From Terasakiella pusilla DSM 6293 (GTDB taxonomy: Bacteria > Pseudomonadota > Alphaproteobacteria > Rhodospirillales > Terasakiellaceae), in the NCBI RefSeq assembly GCF_000688235.1, contig NZ_JHYO01000021.1, positions 1 through 64,000 of the forward strand: a stretch of DNA of 64,000 nt. The letters run 5' to 3'. The notes under the pieces are model-generated. The model ran no database searches. It was not told the DNA's origin and saw nothing but the letters and a program-made list of their open reading frames with translations. Position numbers and translations under genes: made by a program. Each line of letters starts with the position of its first letter. Position 1 is the first letter of the stretch. Below, one piece after another: positions 35,731 to 46,291 of this stretch.

Positions 35731-36606
35731 TTATTTCAGTCCCATGTCTGGTCGGGGGCCAAAAACGCTCTCTAGTTGATTTTGTACATCAGGTGCAGAA
35801 TGTATCTGTTTCGCACCCAGGACAAGTATTATTTCTACACGACGGTTTCTGGCTCGGTTTTCAGGTGTGTCATTTGGGACCAAGGGGCGACTGTCTCCAT
35901 ACCCCTGCACAGCAAGGCGATCTGCCTTGATATCCGTGTGGTTCAGGAAATGGTGGACAACGGATGTGGCACGCGCGGCGGACAGTTCCCAGTTGGACCG
36001 GTATGGACCGCCAGCCCCCAAGGGGATGTTATCCGTATGACCTGCCACCAGCACGTCACCATTGGCTTTCTTAATGACTTCACTGAGTTTATCGAGAAGA
36101 TCGGCAAAGGCGGACCCGACGTTAGCAGACCCGGACCCAAAGGCAATTTCGCTTGGGAATCGGATTTTAACTTCGTTTCCGTCTTTTTCGACTTCTACGC
36201 CTTGTTCGGCGGCTTCTTCAGCAATAATTTTTGCGACTTCGTTTTCCACATCTGCCGCCTGTTCTTCGGGGCTTTCCTGTGGGTCGATTTCAAAGACTTC
36301 TTGATCTGTGGTATCCGGGATATCCATAGAGACGGTCGGCACAGGTGTTTTGGTCGGCGAGACGTTCCGCGCGACTTTGCGTTCCATCTGCCCATCAATT
36401 TCAATCACACCGGCGAGTTTATCCTGTTTGGAAATACCGAACGCGTTGCGCATGGCCCCAGCCATTTGCTTGTATTTGATCACGTTCATTTCCGAAAAGG
36501 TCAGCAACAACACGAAAAGAACCAACAGCAAAGACATAAGATCGGCGAAAGTCGCCATCCATGCTGGGGAGCCCTTCGGGGGGCATTTCTTTTCTTGTTC
36601 AGCCAT
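35731..36606 (-). CDS. motB: Flagellar stator protein MotB/PomB type
   Basis: A 291-residue stator B subunit. The short cytoplasmic tail PPKGSPAWMATFADLMSLLL leads into the single membrane segment with the ion-binding Asp22. The periplasmic OmpA-like peptidoglycan-binding domain (about 150-270) shows GHTDNIPL and NRRVEI. The N-terminal sequence is closer to PomB than to MotB, so Na+ coupling is plausible. It follows motA by 21 bases. Confidence 0.9.
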   Translation of the reverse strand: MAEQEKKCPPKGSPAWMATFADLMSLLLVLFVLLLTFSEMNVIKYKQMAGAMRNAFGISKQDKLAGVIEIDGQMERKVARNVSPTKTPVPTVSMDIPDTTDQEVFEIDPQESPEEQAADVENEVAKIIAEEAAEQGVEVEKDGNEVKIRFPSEIAFGSGSANVGSAFADLLDKLSEVIKKANGDVLVAGHTDNIPLGAGGPYRSNWELSAARATSVVHHFLNHTDIKADRLAVQGYGDSRPLVPNDTPENRARNRRVEIILVLGAKQIHSAPDVQNQLESVFGPRPDMGLK

Positions 36607-36627
36607 GTGCGCTACAGCGTCCTACTC

Positions 36628-37389
36628 TTATTCTTCGTCTTCTGCAGGTTTACCACCTGGCAGATATACACCCAGCAATTCTTGCAGAACCATCGGGTTC
36701 TGCGATGCGTGGATTTGCATGACACTTTCGATAATTAAGGCGCGGGTGTTTTTGGTATTGTCGATTTTGATTTCCAGCTTGTCGGCCAAGGGAATGGCAA
36801 TCAGGTTAGCCAGCACGGCGCCGTAGAATGTCGTCAACATCGCAATCGCCATGGCCGGACCAATGGCGGCCGGATCAGACAGGTTTGCCAACATTTGTAC
36901 AAGACCGATCAATGTCCCGATCATCCCGAAGGCAGGGGCCATGTCACCGATACCGCGCCAGAAGCTTTCGCCCGCCATCTCGGTCTTGATCGCCATATCA
37001 ACTTCTTTGGTGATACTTTCCTTAATGACAGTACCGTCCATCCCATCCACACACATGCGGATGCCCCGAGCCATGAGTTCATTTTCGATCTGTACGCTTT
37101 CCAGACCTAACAGGCCTTTTTGGCGCACGATGCCTGCCAGTTCGATAGCGATATCGTAAACGCTGCGCGGGTCGTCAGCGGTATTTTTAAAGGCGATTTT
37201 GCCGCCGATTTTCAGGGCGGCAATGCAATCCTTAAGCGGGAATTTAACGAGTGTCGCCGCGGCTGTTCCCCCGAACACAACTGCGATGGATGGAATATTG
37301 ATGAAGGACCCGATGTCACCGCCCATCATAATGGAGGCGACGATAATGACCAGTCCAAGTACAATACCGATGAGCGTTGCGAGATCCAT
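36628..37389 (-). CDS. motA: Flagellar stator protein MotA/PomA type
   Basis: A 253-residue stator A subunit with four membrane segments: two near the N-terminus (MDLATLIGIVLGLVIIVASI, then IPSIAVVFGGTAAATLV) and two around 155-205. The start is PomA-like. It forms the ion channel with the following MotB/PomB, driving flagellar rotation. It is the first gene of a minus-strand group with motB and the pseudo-receiver/pentapeptide gene. The 215 bases upstream hold no gene; the promoter is probably there. Confidence 0.9.
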   Translation of the reverse strand: MDLATLIGIVLGLVIIVASIMMGGDIGSFINIPSIAVVFGGTAAATLVKFPLKDCIAALKIGGKIAFKNTADDPRSVYDIAIELAGIVRQKGLLGLESVQIENELMARGIRMCVDGMDGTVIKESITKEVDMAIKTEMAGESFWRGIGDMAPAFGMIGTLIGLVQMLANLSDPAAIGPAMAIAMLTTFYGAVLANLIAIPLADKLEIKIDNTKNTRALIIESVMQIHASQNPMVLQELLGVYLPGGKPAEDEE

Positions 37390-37604
37390 AAAACTTATGC
37401 CGTTCTTGTTTGTTCCGCGTACATTAATAGCAGCTTAGTGGTAAATCCTTACCAACTTCCTAAGACTGTAAGACTCTAAGTCGCTATCCCCGTATCCTTA
37501 ATCAAGTTTTACCTTAGGTTTGACGAGTTGAGCAACAGGCATCTGAATAAAAATGACCAAGAAGCTCTGTTATTGCGTGTATTGCGCTGATTGTAGGCCA
37601 ATAA

Positions 37605-40115
37605 TTATTGTAAGTGACGTTTGGTCTTGTTGGTTGCCTGCGCTGTGAGGGGATCATCGGGCCAAGGGTGCTTGGGATAGCGCCCCTTCATTTCCTTTTT
37701 GACCGAATCGTAGGCGGTTTGCCAGAAACTCGCGAGGTTTTCTGTAATCTGCAAAGGCCGTCCCGCCGGTGAGAGCAGATGAATCGAGAGTTTACAGTCC
37801 CCGTTGTGAATAGACGGGGTATCAGGGTGGCCGAACATCTCCTGCAATTTGACAGCAAGCACCGGTTTTTTCACGCTGCTGTAATCAAGACGGATGTTAG
37901 ACCCGCTGGGCACGCGGTAATGGGTGGGGGCCAGCTTCTCCATCTGTTGTTGATCTTCCCAAGTGAGACGGGCGAGAAGGGCCGCATGAAGGTCAATTTT
38001 TTTGAGATGTTCAAGACGACTTGCTGTGCCGATAAAAGGGGAGAACCAATCTTCCAAAGTCTCCAGCAAGGCCTCGTCACTAAAATCAGGCCAATGGTCT
38101 GAATAGTGCCTGAGAAAACGGATGCGTTGGCACAGGGACTTGGCTTCTTCTGTCCAGTTGAGGGTGTGAAGACCGTTTTTACGCACGCCCTGACACAGCG
38201 CCTGTTTAATCAGGTCTGGATCGATATCGCTCAGTTGCGTGGCTTTAAAGACGATGGCACCGAAGCGTTCTTGTTTTTCAGCGCGGGCAGACTGGCTTTT
38301 TTGATCCCACTCCACGACATTTTGAACCTGAATATGGGGGTGATAGGCGCTTCGAATGTCCTGTTCGCTTAGGGGTGCGGCGCTAAAGATACGCCCTTTG
38401 GCGCGGCTGCCATCTAGGTGCGTAACAACAAGATAATCCTCCCCCAACAGGCGGCTATCGTCCTCTAGGCACGCGCCCATGCCATTTTGAAGTAAATAAT
38501 CCGGGCTGTTTTTGCCGCGTGATTTGGCAATGCGATCGGGGAAGGCAAGGGCGAGAAGAGCGCCTGTCTCAGCCGCGTTGCTGGCCTGTACCTTGGAGAG
38601 CTTGAGCCGTGCCTTTAGCGTTTTTGCTGTTTCGCGTGCGCGATGGAACGGACCTTTCGCTGTCTGCGGGTCGGGCTTGCCATCTGCTAACAGGCGCAGA
38701 CTATCGCGCAAATCGCTGCCGGCTTTGCCTTTTAAGATTGGGCCGTCATGCAGGATCGCGGCAATATGGCAGGCCAAGGCAGTGTCTTCGTCGCTGTGCT
38801 GTTGCGCCGTCAAGACCATATGGGCAAGGCGGGGATGCAAAGACAGCGATTGCATTTGGCGGCCATGGGCCGTGAGGCGGAAGTCTTTATCAAGCGCGTC
38901 CAGCTCCTGCAGCAGGGCACGGGCGTCAGCCAAACTGCGTTCCGGCGGGGTGTCTAGCAAGCGCAAATCTGTGATGTCTTGCACGCCCCAAGCCGCCAAT
39001 TCCAGCACGAACGGGGCAAGATCGGCTTCAAGAATTTCCGGTCTATCGCGATCTTGCAGGGCCTGAGTTTCCGCCTTGGGCCAAAGTTGATAGCACACGC
39101 CTGCTTCCATCCGTCCGGCGCGCCCCTTTCGCTGTTCCGCACTGGCTTTGCTGACACGCACGGTTTCTAGTTTGGACAGGCCGCGCGCAGGGTCAAATCG
39201 CGCCACGCGTTTTTGACCGCAATCAACCACAACGCGGATGCCTTCAATGGTGAGGCTGGTTTCGGCAATGGTGGTGGCCAGCACGATTTTACGCACGCCC
39301 GCTTTGGTCGGGGCGATGGCAAGGTCTTGTTGCTTGGGCGGCAAAGCGCCGTAAAGTGGCGCAAGAAGCACATCGTCGCGCCCGCCAAAACTGTCTTGTA
39401 AAATCGACTGGGTTTTCCTGATCTCACCTTCACCGGGGAGGAAGGCGAGGATATTGCCGCCTTCTTCACGGAAAGCCTGTTTGATGGCACTGGCTGTATC
39501 GCGCGCGAGGTCGAATTTTTCCGGGCGCGGCAAATGACGTGTTTCAACGGGGTAACTGCGCCCTTCACTGGTAATGCGTGGTGCGGCCTTCAGGAAGGTT
39601 TGAAGGGCGTCGCCGTCAAGGGTTGCGGACATCACAAGCACCCGCAGATCCTCACGCAGCGCTTCTTGTGTTTCTAGACAGAAGGCTAGGCCGAGGTCGC
39701 CTTGCAGGTTGCGTTCATGAAATTCATCAAAGATGACGAGACCCACGCCGTTGAGTTCAGGGTCATTCTGGATCAGGCGGGTCAAGATCCCTTCTGTGAC
39801 CACTTCAATGCGGGTGTGGGCACTGACTTGTTTTTCTTGGCGGATGCGGTAGCCAACGGTTTGACCAACCTTTTCCCCCAACAAAGACGCCATGCGGGCT
39901 GCCGCCATTTTTGCGGCAAGGCGGCGGGGTTCCAGCATGATGATCTTTTGATCGGATAGCCAGTCTTCCCCAAGCAAGGTTAAGGGAACCAGCGTTGTTT
40001 TCCCCGCGCCCGGTGGGGCTTCCAAAATCGCGCAAGTATTGTTTTGCAAAGCGGATTTCAGGGCGGGGAATGTTTCCTTAACGGGAAAGTCCGGCAGATC
40101 AAGTAAGCGTGTCAT
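37605..40115 (-). CDS. hrpB: ATP-dependent RNA helicase HrpB
   Basis: An 836-residue DEAH/RHA-type helicase. Motif I is EAPPGAGKTTLVP, motif II is DEFHER (a DEFH variant of DEAH), motif III SATLDG, and motif VI QRKGRAGR; HA2 and the HrpB-specific C-terminal domain follow (SNIRLDYSS, LSPAGRPLQIT). The cellular role is poorly defined. It starts 14 bases after the rsmB-like stop on the same strand, so both RNA-related genes are co-transcribed. Confidence 0.93.
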   Translation of the reverse strand: MTRLLDLPDFPVKETFPALKSALQNNTCAILEAPPGAGKTTLVPLTLLGEDWLSDQKIIMLEPRRLAAKMAAARMASLLGEKVGQTVGYRIRQEKQVSAHTRIEVVTEGILTRLIQNDPELNGVGLVIFDEFHERNLQGDLGLAFCLETQEALREDLRVLVMSATLDGDALQTFLKAAPRITSEGRSYPVETRHLPRPEKFDLARDTASAIKQAFREEGGNILAFLPGEGEIRKTQSILQDSFGGRDDVLLAPLYGALPPKQQDLAIAPTKAGVRKIVLATTIAETSLTIEGIRVVVDCGQKRVARFDPARGLSKLETVRVSKASAEQRKGRAGRMEAGVCYQLWPKAETQALQDRDRPEILEADLAPFVLELAAWGVQDITDLRLLDTPPERSLADARALLQELDALDKDFRLTAHGRQMQSLSLHPRLAHMVLTAQQHSDEDTALACHIAAILHDGPILKGKAGSDLRDSLRLLADGKPDPQTAKGPFHRARETAKTLKARLKLSKVQASNAAETGALLALAFPDRIAKSRGKNSPDYLLQNGMGACLEDDSRLLGEDYLVVTHLDGSRAKGRIFSAAPLSEQDIRSAYHPHIQVQNVVEWDQKSQSARAEKQERFGAIVFKATQLSDIDPDLIKQALCQGVRKNGLHTLNWTEEAKSLCQRIRFLRHYSDHWPDFSDEALLETLEDWFSPFIGTASRLEHLKKIDLHAALLARLTWEDQQQMEKLAPTHYRVPSGSNIRLDYSSVKKPVLAVKLQEMFGHPDTPSIHNGDCKLSIHLLSPAGRPLQITENLASFWQTAYDSVKKEMKGRYPKHPWPDDPLTAQATNKTKRHLQ

Positions 40116-40129
40116 GGCCGAAGCAAGGG

Positions 40130-41476
40130 TTAGCGTTTCTCAAGCACACAAGCGAAGAAGCCGTCACAGTTGTTTTGTGCGGGTGTCAAACGCAGATAGT
40201 CTTGGCTGGCACTGGGGTAGTCGCCTAATTCCAGTTCCGCCCAGATATCAACGGCTTTAACCACTGCAAAGCTGTCGTTTTGAGCAAGGAAGGCTTCGAT
40301 CTGACGTTCATTTTCTTCCGGCAGGAGGGAGCAGGTCGCATAGATCAAACGACCGCCTGTTTTGGTCAGGCGGGCAGCACTTTGCAAAATCTCGCTTTGT
40401 AGCTTCACCAGTTCCGCCAAATCGGTTTCATCCTTTGACCATTTGGAATCGGGGTTGCGACGCCATGTGCCTGATCCGCTGCACGGCGCATCGATCAGCA
40501 CGCGATCAAATTTGCCACGGCTTTTTTTGACCCATTTATCAAAAGTACTTTCCAGCTGGCGGCGTTCTGCATTGACGACACCGGCCCGTTTTAAACGTAC
40601 CTTGGCCCGTTGCAGGCGCTTGGAATGCACATCACAAGCCACCAAGTGCCCGCTATTTTCCATCATGGCTGCCATAGCAAGGGTTTTGCCCCCTGCACCG
40701 GCGCAGAAATCGACAACCTGCATGCCTTTTTTCGCGCCGACGATCTGGGCAACCAGTTGGGAGCCTTCGTCCTGAATTTCGATCCAGCCTTGGCGGAAGG
40801 CTTCGGTTTCAGACAATAACGGCCCACCTGCATCCAGTTGACGCAAGCCGATGGGGGACATGGGGGTTTCAACAGTCTGGAAGCCTTGGCTTTTCAGGCT
40901 CTCTTTGACGGTTTCGCGGTCACTGTGCAATGTGTTGACGCGGAAATCGGTTGACGGCTTGTCATTGAGGGCGCGAAGTTCGTCAGCAAAATTATCGCCG
41001 AAGACTTCTTTCAGTCCTTTTACCGCCCAATCGGGGCAATCGGCCTGAACACCTTCACTCATGTCCGGGTGGATCATGTCCTTACCCAACAGGCGCTTCA
41101 GGCCTGCGATTTCTTCTTTTCGCAACATATCCATGCGGTTTTTAGAACCGATGCAGAGCTTTTCGAGCTGGGCAATATCGCTTTTCTCACTCAGGATCAT
41201 ATCGGCGAGCAAGAGGGTACGCATGGTCGGTTGCAGCTTAATTTTTTTCAGCCACCACAGGAGTTTACGGTAATTCATCAAGACCGATCGGGTGCGGTTT
41301 TCAAGGTCGCGGCGATCGCGGCGTTCCAGCTGATCTTGCATGTGGCGAAAACGGCTGGACAGGATGGCGTCCATGTTACGTCCGGTCTCACCCATCTCGT
41401 TCAACATTTCCCATACGAGGTTGAGGCGTGCGGCACGACCGAGGCCGTAGGCCGGTTTTGCTTGGGTGTCGTTCAT
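40130..41476 (-). CDS. RsmB/NOP-family RNA (cytosine-C5) methyltransferase
   Basis: A 448-residue SAM-dependent methyltransferase of the RsmB/NOL1/NOP2 family. The SAM-binding start is VVDFCAGAGGKTLAMA; the catalytic motifs are DAPCSGSGTWRRNPDSKW and YATCSLLPEENE, with one Cys in each as expected for m5C enzymes. The N-terminal region is NusB-like helical. I start at the ATG at 41476, preceded by AAGGA; the longer frame to 41551 adds unconserved residues. Substrate is probably 16S rRNA, not proven. Followed by hrpB. Confidence 0.88.
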   Translation of the reverse strand: MNDTQAKPAYGLGRAARLNLVWEMLNEMGETGRNMDAILSSRFRHMQDQLERRDRRDLENRTRSVLMNYRKLLWWLKKIKLQPTMRTLLLADMILSEKSDIAQLEKLCIGSKNRMDMLRKEEIAGLKRLLGKDMIHPDMSEGVQADCPDWAVKGLKEVFGDNFADELRALNDKPSTDFRVNTLHSDRETVKESLKSQGFQTVETPMSPIGLRQLDAGGPLLSETEAFRQGWIEIQDEGSQLVAQIVGAKKGMQVVDFCAGAGGKTLAMAAMMENSGHLVACDVHSKRLQRAKVRLKRAGVVNAERRQLESTFDKWVKKSRGKFDRVLIDAPCSGSGTWRRNPDSKWSKDETDLAELVKLQSEILQSAARLTKTGGRLIYATCSLLPEENERQIEAFLAQNDSFAVVKAVDIWAELELGDYPSASQDYLRLTPAQNNCDGFFACVLEKR

Positions 41477-41657
41477 AACTTTTTTCCTTCTGGTGCGAAG
41501 GGGCTTCATATCATGCTTTAGACGAAATGCCATTAAAAACCGAAAAGACAAGGCGGGGAAATGAAAAACTTCAACAATTAGGACTTGTCTGGACTTTATT
41601 TATGGTGGTAATACCAATTTGGGTAGTTAATCAAATGAATCAACGAATCAACAGGAT

Positions 41658-42959
41658 ATGGACTTTCAGATGGCTTTTCTTGGCACGGAACATCCCTTGC
41701 GTGATACTTTGGATAAAGAAATACGCGCGCGCCCCTATATTGCACTGGATGTGCCGGAACGGATTTCCCACATCGCCATGATGACAGGGGAAGGCGGCGC
41801 TGAGGAGGAAGTCAGTCATCTTAAAAAGCTCTGTAGCCATTTTGATGTGCCTCATCCGGCATTGGGGACGAACCATTTTATCTCTGACATGGGACCGTTT
41901 CGTCTGCGGTGGGAGCGTCATACGGAATTTTCTACTTACACCTTTTTCCGTAACGAAGGCTGTGAGGAACCGTTCGTCCATCCGGTGATCGAATTTGTCC
42001 CGAAAGACTGGTTGAAGACCATGCCGGGTGAAGTCATGAATGCGGTCCATCTGGAATTGGAAAGTGCCGACACACCGGAACGAACCTCCATTGAACTGTC
42101 GCGCTATTTTGAAGGCCATACCTACGTGGCCTGTGAGGTTTCTGGCGGATCAGCGTTGCTATGGACGGATATGCGCGTCCATCAGGACCGTTTTATGCGG
42201 GTGTTGATGCGCAACATTGATATGACATCAACGCAGGCCGGACGCACGGTGCAACGGGTGTTGGAGATTGAGACGTACCGTATCCTTGCGCTGCTAGGCT
42301 TTCCGTTAGCGCGTGAAGCCAGCCCGCGCATTAAATATGTCGATGAGAGTTTGGCCAAAATCGCCAAGAAAATGTCTGATAAAAATGAAGTGCAGACGGA
42401 CGGGCAATTGTTGGATGAACTGTCTTTGCTGGCTGCCGAGATTGAGACAATTTCTGCGACCAACAGCTATCGTTTTGGCGCAACGAAGGCTTATTACGCT
42501 ATTGTTCAGCAACGCCTGCAGGAATTACGCGAAGGCCGTTTGCAGGGGTTGCCGACCCTTTCGGAAACCATTGAACGACGCATGGCCCCTGCCATGAAGA
42601 CCTGCGATCATACCTCCAGCCGTCAACACAATCTGTCCCAGCGGGTGAGCCGCGTAGCCAGCTTGCTGCGTGCCCGTGTGGAGGTGGAGCTGGAAAAGCA
42701 AAACCAAGAAGTGCTGAAAACCATGAACAAACGCGCTGAGTTACAATTGCGTTTACAAGAAACGGTGGAAGGCCTGTCCGTGGTCGCGATCAGTTATTAT
42801 CTGATCGGCTTGTTGGGCTACGGCACCAAAGGGGTCAAGGCACTGGGGATTCCGGTTAATCCTGATCTGGTGACAGGACTTGCCATCCCCGTTGTTGCCT
42901 TCGCTTTGTGGCTGGCATTGAAAAAAGCCAAAAAGGCCTTGCTGAAACAGGAAGGCTAA
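41658..42959 (+). CDS. DUF3422 family protein
   Basis: A 433-residue protein of the DUF3422 family, with HPLRDTLDKEIRARPY near the start and EVSGGSALLWTDMRVHQDRF. The C-terminal quarter has a coiled-coil-like helix (around 330-385) and two hydrophobic segments (VVAISYYLIGLLGYG and GLAIPVVAFALWLAL), so it is probably anchored to the inner membrane by its C-terminus. Function is unknown. The stop overlaps that of the convergent meaB gene by 4 bases. Confidence 0.87.
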   Translation: MDFQMAFLGTEHPLRDTLDKEIRARPYIALDVPERISHIAMMTGEGGAEEEVSHLKKLCSHFDVPHPALGTNHFISDMGPFRLRWERHTEFSTYTFFRNEGCEEPFVHPVIEFVPKDWLKTMPGEVMNAVHLELESADTPERTSIELSRYFEGHTYVACEVSGGSALLWTDMRVHQDRFMRVLMRNIDMTSTQAGRTVQRVLEIETYRILALLGFPLAREASPRIKYVDESLAKIAKKMSDKNEVQTDGQLLDELSLLAAEIETISATNSYRFGATKAYYAIVQQRLQELREGRLQGLPTLSETIERRMAPAMKTCDHTSSRQHNLSQRVSRVASLLRARVEVELEKQNQEVLKTMNKRAELQLRLQETVEGLSVVAISYYLIGLLGYGTKGVKALGIPVNPDLVTGLAIPVVAFALWLALKKAKKALLKQEG

Positions 42960-43996
42960 AGCGTTTCGGTTAAGCCAAAGGCGTTCAGGATACGCTGAGC
43001 GCCGACGGTGGCGGTCAGGGTTTCGTTGTTGATGGCGTCATGGATGCTATCGATTTGGCTCTTGACGTCGGGGTGGGATTTTAGCGCTTCCATCAGGCGG
43101 TCTTCGACCATGGCCCACATCCAGCGATATTGCTGTTCGGTGCGTTTTTCCTGCAGTTCGCCGGTTTTCGTCAGTTTCTCGCGATGATCTTGGACCTTGG
43201 CCCACATGTCATCCAAGTTCATGTTCGCAAGACCGGACACACAAATAACAGGCGGGCTCCAGCTTGGGCTTTGCGGCTTCATGATGTGGAGCGCGTTTTT
43301 ATAATCCCGCGCCGCTAACTTGGCCTTTTTCTCATTTGCGCCATCGGATTTGTTGACGGCGATCATGTCGGCAAGTTCCAGCACGCCTTTTTTGATACCT
43401 TGCAGTTCATCCCCCGCACCGGGCAGCATGAGGACGAGGAAAAAGTCTACCATATCAGCAACCACGGTTTCTGATTGACCAACCCCGACCGTTTCCACCA
43501 AGACCACATCAAAGCCTGCCGCTTCACAGACGATCATGGTTTCGCGGGTCATTTTCGTAACCCCGCCCAATGTCCCGGAACTGGGGCTGGGGCGAATGAA
43601 GGCATTTTCCTGAATGGCGAGGTTATTCATGCGGGTTTTATCCCCCAGAATAGACCCCCCAGAAACCGAACTGGTCGGGTCAACCGCCAAAACGGCGACC
43701 TTATGGCCTGCCTCACAGAGGTTGCAGCCCAAAGCTTCAATCGTTGTGGATTTACCCACACCCGGCACACCTGTAATGCCGATGCGATGGGCTTTGCCGG
43801 AATGGGGTAGCAATTTCAATAAGACTTCTTGTGCGATCTTGCGATAGCGCGGCGAGGTACTTTCCACCAGTGAGATGGTGCGCCCGATCATTGTGCGATC
43901 ACCCGCCAGAACCCCTTTGACATACTCGTCCACAGACAGTTGCTTGCGACGACGCACAGGGCCTTTTTTAACGGAATGATTAACAATGTCGTTCAT
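42956..43996 (-). CDS. meaB: Methylmalonyl-CoA mutase-associated GTPase MeaB
   Basis: A 346-residue G3E-type GTPase (ArgK/MeaB). The P-loop is GITGVPGVGKST; a Mg/base-recognition region follows with AVDPTSSVSGGSILGDK and AVNKSDG. MeaB guards methylmalonyl-CoA mutase: it gates loading of adenosylcobalamin and ejects damaged cofactor. I start at the ATG at 43996 with AGAGG before it; upstream in-frame residues overlap a terminator-like hairpin. It follows mutB by 98 bases that hold two hairpins, so it may be expressed at a lower level than the mutase. Confidence 0.93.
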   Translation of the reverse strand: MNDIVNHSVKKGPVRRRKQLSVDEYVKGVLAGDRTMIGRTISLVESTSPRYRKIAQEVLLKLLPHSGKAHRIGITGVPGVGKSTTIEALGCNLCEAGHKVAVLAVDPTSSVSGGSILGDKTRMNNLAIQENAFIRPSPSSGTLGGVTKMTRETMIVCEAAGFDVVLVETVGVGQSETVVADMVDFFLVLMLPGAGDELQGIKKGVLELADMIAVNKSDGANEKKAKLAARDYKNALHIMKPQSPSWSPPVICVSGLANMNLDDMWAKVQDHREKLTKTGELQEKRTEQQYRWMWAMVEDRLMEALKSHPDVKSQIDSIHDAINNETLTATVGAQRILNAFGLTETL

Positions 43997-44021
43997 AGCG
44001 TACCTCTTAAAAAGGAAAGAG

Positions 44022-44079
44022 GCCCCTGTTTGCACAGGGGCACATATCCATCGTGCTTTGGCGCTAAAGCGCAAAGCAC
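44022..44079 (-). terminator. Tandem hairpins between mutB and meaB
   Basis: Reading on the minus strand, GTGCTTTGCGC pairs with GCGCCAAAGCAC (about 44053-44079), then GCCCCTG (44035-44041) pairs with CAGGGGC (44022-44028), followed by a pyrimidine-rich stretch ending in five Ts (44010-44014). They probably act as a partial terminator or RNA-stability element that reduces meaB relative to mutAB. Confidence 0.55.
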
Positions 44080-44094
44080 TTTGTCTATATAGTC

Positions 44095-46287
44095 TTAGTC
44101 TTCGATACCGACAACTTCGTTCAGCTTTTTCATCAGATCGATGGCCGCTTCGGAAATGACGGTCCCCGGGGGGAAGATGGCTTCCGCGCCGCCTTCATAG
44201 AGGGCATCAAAATCCTGCGGTGGGATAACGCCGCCGCAGACGATCAGGATGTCGTCACGTTCCAGTTTCTCCAACTCTTCGCGCAGTTGCGGCACCAAGG
44301 TCAAGTGACCCGCTGCAAGGGAAGAGGCCCCAACGATATCCACATCGTTTTCGACCGCTTGACGTGCGGTTTCTTCCGGTGTTTGGAACAAGGGGCCGAT
44401 ATCCACGTCAAAGCCGAGGTCAGCAAAGGCGGTGGCAATAACTTTTTGACCACGGTCGTGACCGTCCTGACCCATTTTGGCGATCAGGATGCGGGGGCGA
44501 CGACCTTCATGGTCTTCAAACTTTTTAACGAGGGCTGTAACGGTTTCCACTTTCTCGTTTTTCTCCCCAACTTCGTTTTTATAGACACCGGAGATGGAGC
44601 GAATGGTAGCTTGATGGCGCCCATAGACTTTTTCCAATGCCATGGAAATTTCACCGACAGTGGCTTTGGCGCGACCGGCTTTGATGGCGAGGTCAAGCAG
44701 GTTGCCGTCTTCGGTTTTCGCACATTCTGTCAAGGCATCAAGGCTGGCTTGGCAGTCCGCTTCGTTACGTTCTGCACGTAGACGTTCCAGTTTTTCGATT
44801 TGGGATTTACGCACGGCGGTATTTTCCACCTTGAGAACGTCAATCGCATCTTCATTTTCCAGCTGGTATTTGTTGACGCCCACAACGGTTTGACGACCGC
44901 TGTCGATACGGGCTTGGGTACGCGCTGCAGCTTCTTCGATACGCATTTTTGGGATGCCGGCTTCAATGGCTTTTGCCATGCCGCCTTGTTCTTCGATTTC
45001 CTGAATGTGCGCCCATGCTTTTTCTGCCAGATCTTGCGTCAGTTTTTCAACATAGTAAGACCCGCCCCATGGATCGATCACGTCACAGGTGCCGGTTTCC
45101 TGCTGCAGGAAGATTTGCGTATTACGGGCAATGCGTGCCGAGAAATCGGTCGGCAGGGCCAAGGCTTCATCGAGCGCGTTTGTGTGCAAAGACTGTGTGT
45201 GACCTTGGCTGGACGCCATGGCTTCGATACAGGTTCGCGTGACGTTGTTAAACACGTCTTGGGCGGTCAAGGACCAACCGGACGTCTGGCTGTGGGTACG
45301 CAAGGCTAGTGATTTGGTGCTTTTGGGGTCAAACTGGTTCACCAGTTTCGCCCACAACATACGGGCCGCGCGCATTTTGGCTACTTCCATAAAGAAGTTG
45401 GTGCCGATCGCCCAGAAGAAGGACAGACGCGGGGCAAATGCATCCACATCCAGACCTGCTTCGATGCCGGAGCGGATATATTCCACACCGTCAGCCAATG
45501 TGTAAGCCAGTTCGAGATCAGCCGTCGCGCCCGCTTCCTGCATGTGATAGCCGGAAATGGAGATCGAGTTATATTTCGGCATGTGTGTTGAGGTAAAGCC
45601 GAAGATATCGGAGATGATCTTCATGGAAGGTGTCGGCGGGTAAATGTAGGTGTTACGCACCATAAATTCTTTAAGAATGTCGTTCTGGATCGTGCCGGAT
45701 AGTTTATCCGGTGTCACGCCCTGTTCTTCTGCCGCCAGTACATAGAGCGCAAGGACGGGCAGAACCGCGCCGTTCATGGTCATGGACACAGACATTTCAT
45801 CCAGCGGGATGCCGTCAAACAGGGTGCGGGTATCGTAAATACTGTCGATGGCAACCCCGGCCATCCCCACATCGCCCGTTACGCGCGGGTGATCGGAATC
45901 GTAGCCCCGGTGTGTCGCCAAGTCAAAGGCAACCGACAGACCTTTTTGACCCGCTGCCAAGTTCCGACGATAAAAGGCGTTGGATTCTTCCGCTGTGGAG
46001 AAACCCGCATACTGACGGATTGTCCAAGGACGGGTGGTGTACATGGAATTGTACGGTCCCCGTTTAAACGGCGCAAAACCGGGCACGGTTTCCAGACTAT
46101 CGATGTCGTTCAGGTCTTCGGCGCTATAAAGCGGCTTAACGTCGATACCTTCTGGTGTGCGCCAGTTCAGGTCATCCAGTTTTTTGCCGGACTGGCCTTC
46201 AATGCGGCTTTTCCAGTCGGCAACGTCTTTGTCATTCAGGCCGGAAGTGTCCAGCGCAACATTTGCAAAATTCGGAATTGTGCTCAT
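44095..46287 (-). CDS. mutB: Methylmalonyl-CoA mutase, catalytic (large) subunit
   Basis: A 730-residue adenosylcobalamin-dependent mutase that interconverts methylmalonyl-CoA and succinyl-CoA, linking propionyl-CoA metabolism to the TCA cycle. The N-terminal TIM barrel contains [20 protein letters not shown] and WGGSYYVE; the C-terminal B12-binding domain has the base-off motif GQDGHDRG. I start at the ATG at 46287 rather than at 46410, which lies inside the end of mutA. It lies 4 bases after the mutA stop. The needed cofactor links it to the cob genes at 15-20 kb. Confidence 0.95.
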   Translation of the reverse strand: MSTIPNFANVALDTSGLNDKDVADWKSRIEGQSGKKLDDLNWRTPEGIDVKPLYSAEDLNDIDSLETVPGFAPFKRGPYNSMYTTRPWTIRQYAGFSTAEESNAFYRRNLAAGQKGLSVAFDLATHRGYDSDHPRVTGDVGMAGVAIDSIYDTRTLFDGIPLDEMSVSMTMNGAVLPVLALYVLAAEEQGVTPDKLSGTIQNDILKEFMVRNTYIYPPTPSMKIISDIFGFTSTHMPKYNSISISGYHMQEAGATADLELAYTLADGVEYIRSGIEAGLDVDAFAPRLSFFWAIGTNFFMEVAKMRAARMLWAKLVNQFDPKSTKSLALRTHSQTSGWSLTAQDVFNNVTRTCIEAMASSQGHTQSLHTNALDEALALPTDFSARIARNTQIFLQQETGTCDVIDPWGGSYYVEKLTQDLAEKAWAHIQEIEEQGGMAKAIEAGIPKMRIEEAAARTQARIDSGRQTVVGVNKYQLENEDAIDVLKVENTAVRKSQIEKLERLRAERNEADCQASLDALTECAKTEDGNLLDLAIKAGRAKATVGEISMALEKVYGRHQATIRSISGVYKNEVGEKNEKVETVTALVKKFEDHEGRRPRILIAKMGQDGHDRGQKVIATAFADLGFDVDIGPLFQTPEETARQAVENDVDIVGASSLAAGHLTLVPQLREELEKLERDDILIVCGGVIPPQDFDALYEGGAEAIFPPGTVISEAAIDLMKKLNEVVGIED

Positions 46288-46291
46288 GGTC

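Noticed and set aside
35776-36738. A 320-codon plus-strand open frame across motB
   Set aside because: The minus strand encodes the clear PomB-like stator; the plus frame has no domain.
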